Shown: piece after piece, positions 15,280-17,200 of the stretch | How the letters are laid out: each line of letters begins with the position of its first letter | How positions within the stretch are numbered: the stretch's first letter is position 1 | Assembly (NCBI GenBank): GCA_018375265.1 | Contig: JAHADO010000005.1 | Span: forward strand, 1-17,200 | DNA: 17,200 nt | Direction: 5' to 3' | Source of the DNA: Campylobacter concisus | Lineage (GTDB): Bacteria; Campylobacterota; Campylobacteria; Campylobacterales; Campylobacteraceae | The notes under the pieces: model-generated | What the model was told of the DNA's origin: nothing | The model's input: the letters and a program-made list of their open reading frames with translations, nothing else | Databases searched by the model: none | Position numbers and translations under genes: made by a program

Positions 15280-17103
15280 TTATTGTTTTTTATCTTTCTC
15301 AGTCTGGACTTTATCTAGCTTTATATATCCCATTTCAACTAGCTTGTTATAAATTTGAGAGATTTTTGGTCCAGCAGCGCTACCACCGTGGCCGCCGTGT
15401 TCGACAACCATTGTGATGACGTATTGTGGATCCTCATAAGGCGCATAGGTCGTCATCCACGCGTGAGATCTTTGCAGATACGCCATATCTTCTTCTTTCA
15501 TACGTTTCTTTTCAGTTTGTGAGATGCCAACGACCTGAGCTGTTCCGGTCTTTGCCGCAACCTTTACAAGACTTCCCACAAAGTGCCTATTTGCCGTGCC
15601 TCTTGGGTGATTTGCCACCTCATACATCGCATGCCTAATGGCAGGTAGCTGCGACTTTTCAAACGGCGTAAAAGCATCATCTGTTGGCGTAAAATCAACA
15701 TCCTTGCCATCTATGCTCTTTAAAAAATGTGGCGTTACATTTAGCCCAGTTGCAAGGCCTGCTGTGTATTTAGCCACCTGCATAGGCGTGACTAGAAAAT
15801 TTCCCTGTCCGATAGAGGTGATGAGCGTCTCACCTTGAAACCACGCCTTGCCATACTTCCTCATCTTCCACTCCCTGCTTGGCAAGGTCCCTACAAATTC
15901 ATTTGGCAAATCAACCTCTGTTTTTCTACCAAAGCCCATACGCTCAAGTATCGGCACAATGGCGTCTATACCGATCTTTTGACTACCCTTGTAAAAATAG
16001 TCATCGCAGCTCTCTCTAATGGCTGTGTTCATATTAACACTGCCATGACCATGCGAGTTCCAGCAGCGAAATTTACGCCCTCCAAGCTCATACGATCCAC
16101 TACAAAAAAAGCTATCATATTTACTCATGCCATTGTCCAAAAAGGCAAGCGCCATACCCATTTTTACGACAGATCCCGGAGGATAAAGACCATTTATCAG
16201 CTTATTTGTAAATGGGTGATCGACGTTTTTTACAAGCTCTTCCCACTCAGCCTGAGAAATTCCAAGCACAAAAGGATTTAAATCATACTCAGGAAAGCTT
16301 CCTGCTGCGATGATGGCGCCATCTTTTAGGCTCATAACTATGACGCTTCCTGCATCCTTACCAAAGACGTCAGCGACAAACTGCTGAAGCTCAAGATCGA
16401 CGGCGAGCTTTATGTTTTGACTTTGTGGCGCTTGATAGCTCACCTGCTCGATCTCCTCATTTAGCGCATTTACCTTGATCTTTTTAAAGCCTTGAATTCC
16501 TTGCAATATCGGGTTATAAAAGCGCTCTACGCCGCTTCTGCCAATATAGTTTGTAAGCTTTGTCAAAGGATCGTTTTCCATATCTTTTTGGTTTGCTCTA
16601 CCGACGTAGCCGATGATGTGAGAAGCTAGATCATTATATGGATAGTGGCGCTTTGATGCGGGTCTTATCTCTAAATTTTCACGCAGAGAAAGGGGCGCAA
16701 AAAATGGCAAAAATTTATCATAATCAACAAATTCGACCACGTTTATAAAGTCTTGGTTGTATGCTGAGTCATTTTTGATATATTCATTTTTAAGCTTGGT
16801 GACGTTTAGATCACCAAATAGCGAGCCGATATAGGCTAGCTCATCGTCTAAAATTTTTACCTTTTTGTTTGCGCTAAGGTGCGGCTTTACATAGATAGAA
16901 AAGCCAAGACGATTGACCGCCATAGGCTTGTCGTGCGCATCAAAGATGATGCCTCTAACTGGAGGGATGTAGATAGTTTTTATCGCATTTTGCTCAGCGA
17001 TCTCGTTATAGTAGGTGTTAGAATTTACACTTAGGTGGTAAATCCGCCCCAAAAGCATGATCCAAAAAAGAGCGATCACGCCAAAAACGATACGCATCCT
17101 CAT
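15280..17103 (-). CDS. mrdA: Penicillin-binding protein 2 (peptidoglycan transpeptidase, elongasome)
   Basis: 607-aa class B penicillin-binding protein that cross-links peptidoglycan during lateral wall growth with RodA/MreB. One N-terminal membrane anchor (about residues 5-22), the dimerisation/pedestal region with RGIIFDAHDKPMAVN at 50-64 and NYIGRSGVERFYN at 185-197, then the transpeptidase domain: YPPGSVVK with the nucleophile Ser311 and Lys314, SCD at 365-367 and KTG at 518-520. SXD in place of SXN is normal for PBP2, as is the Cys/Trp/His-rich segment CWNSHGHGSV, which matches the PBP2 zinc/structural region seen in Helicobacter. rodA is not adjacent. The ATG overlaps the stop of the upstream small membrane protein (ATGA). 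An ATG at Met3 is an alternative. Confidence 0.96.
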   Translation of the reverse strand: MRMRIVFGVIALFWIMLLGRIYHLSVNSNTYYNEIAEQNAIKTIYIPPVRGIIFDAHDKPMAVNRLGFSIYVKPHLSANKKVKILDDELAYIGSLFGDLNVTKLKNEYIKNDSAYNQDFINVVEFVDYDKFLPFFAPLSLRENLEIRPASKRHYPYNDLASHIIGYVGRANQKDMENDPLTKLTNYIGRSGVERFYNPILQGIQGFKKIKVNALNEEIEQVSYQAPQSQNIKLAVDLELQQFVADVFGKDAGSVIVMSLKDGAIIAAGSFPEYDLNPFVLGISQAEWEELVKNVDHPFTNKLINGLYPPGSVVKMGMALAFLDNGMSKYDSFFCSGSYELGGRKFRCWNSHGHGSVNMNTAIRESCDDYFYKGSQKIGIDAIVPILERMGFGRKTEVDLPNEFVGTLPSREWKMRKYGKAWFQGETLITSIGQGNFLVTPMQVAKYTAGLATGLNVTPHFLKSIDGKDVDFTPTDDAFTPFEKSQLPAIRHAMYEVANHPRGTANRHFVGSLVKVAAKTGTAQVVGISQTEKKRMKEEDMAYLQRSHAWMTTYAPYEDPQYVITMVVEHGGHGGSAAGPKISQIYNKLVEMGYIKLDKVQTEKDKKQ

Positions 17104-17200
17104 AGCACTTTGTCCCTAAAAAGCACGATAGCAAGCACACTTTCAAGCGCTATGAAAAATAGATACTCTGCGCTAAAAGTCAAATTTGGCTCGTTTAAAA
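17100..17200 (-). CDS. Small hydrophobic membrane protein (partial, C-terminus only)
   Basis: Only the last 32 or so codons are inside the window. They read LNEPNLTFSAEYLFFIALES followed by VLAIVLFRDKVL, a membrane-spanning C-terminal segment with a short basic end, and the TGA overlaps the mrdA ATG. In C. jejuni I recall a small integral membrane protein of unknown function just upstream of this penicillin-binding protein gene. Its place before mrdA suggests a link to cell-shape or envelope genes (for example an MreD-like role), but this is position only. Confidence 0.5.
   Translation of the reverse strand, partial: LNEPNLTFSAEYLFFIALESVLAIVLFRDKVL

Noticed and set aside
15195..15298. 13-base direct repeat TTTTTTATCTTTC, read as a possible old duplication of the mrdA 3' end
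   Set aside because: The block is low-complexity and the sequences around the two copies do not match beyond about 20 bases, so chance in AT-rich DNA is the simpler reading.
15835..16281. 148-aa plus-strand ORF inside mrdA
   Set aside because: It lies opposite the PBP2 transpeptidase domain, has no ribosome binding site and no domain; a shadow of the real gene.

Overview
The window is AT-rich bacterial chromosome from an epsilonproteobacterium, almost certainly a Campylobacter. The C. concisus/curvus-like group fits better than C. jejuni, judged from base composition and codon choice by eye; the species is inference. The evidence is gene content and order. HobA, a replication protein known only from this class, follows lysC. 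A hemW-tatB-tatC-queA block and an ilvC-deacetylase-dprA-ruvX block are both arranged as I recall them in C. jejuni. Genes are packed tightly with many 1-8 base overlaps, sigma70-like -10 boxes (TATAAT/TAAAAT) are visible without clear -35 boxes, and TTG and GTG starts are used.

Layout. (1) 1-2047, minus strand: rppH -> lysC -> hobA, each start overlapping the previous stop; hobA runs off the left edge. (2) 2179-6252, plus strand: hemW -> tatB -> tatC -> queA -> a 264-aa protein that looks like a degenerate hybrid sensor kinase. (3) 6247-9868, minus strand: ilvC -> membrane-anchored divergent polysaccharide deacetylase -> dprA -> ruvX, convergent with block 2 and overlapping it by 6 bases. 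(4) 10013-15053, plus strand: HDOD protein -> rnr -> holA, then a second promoter and rpsF -> ssb -> rpsR. (5) 15280-17200, minus strand: a small membrane protein (partial) -> mrdA (PBP2), convergent with block 4 across a 226-base gap that holds a strong hairpin.

Functions are mostly housekeeping: amino-acid synthesis (lysC, ilvC), protein export (tatBC), tRNA modification (queA), haem trafficking (hemW), RNA turnover (rppH, rnr), DNA replication and recombination (hobA, holA, ssb, ruvX, dprA), translation (rpsF, rpsR) and cell wall (mrdA, deacetylase). DprA is the natural-transformation factor that loads RecA on incoming DNA.

I found no mobile element, CRISPR array, phage gene, toxin-antitoxin pair, tRNA or rRNA, and no clear new multi-gene system. 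The observations most worth checking are: the pseudo-hybrid-kinase ORF after queA, whose phospho-acceptor and conserved lysine positions are both glutamine; an internal start with a strong ribosome binding site inside lysC that would make a separate regulatory beta subunit; a 26-bp dyad at the -35 position of the ilvC promoter; and a marked excess of AAATTT, which belongs to the RAATTY sequence used in Campylobacter self-DNA recognition.
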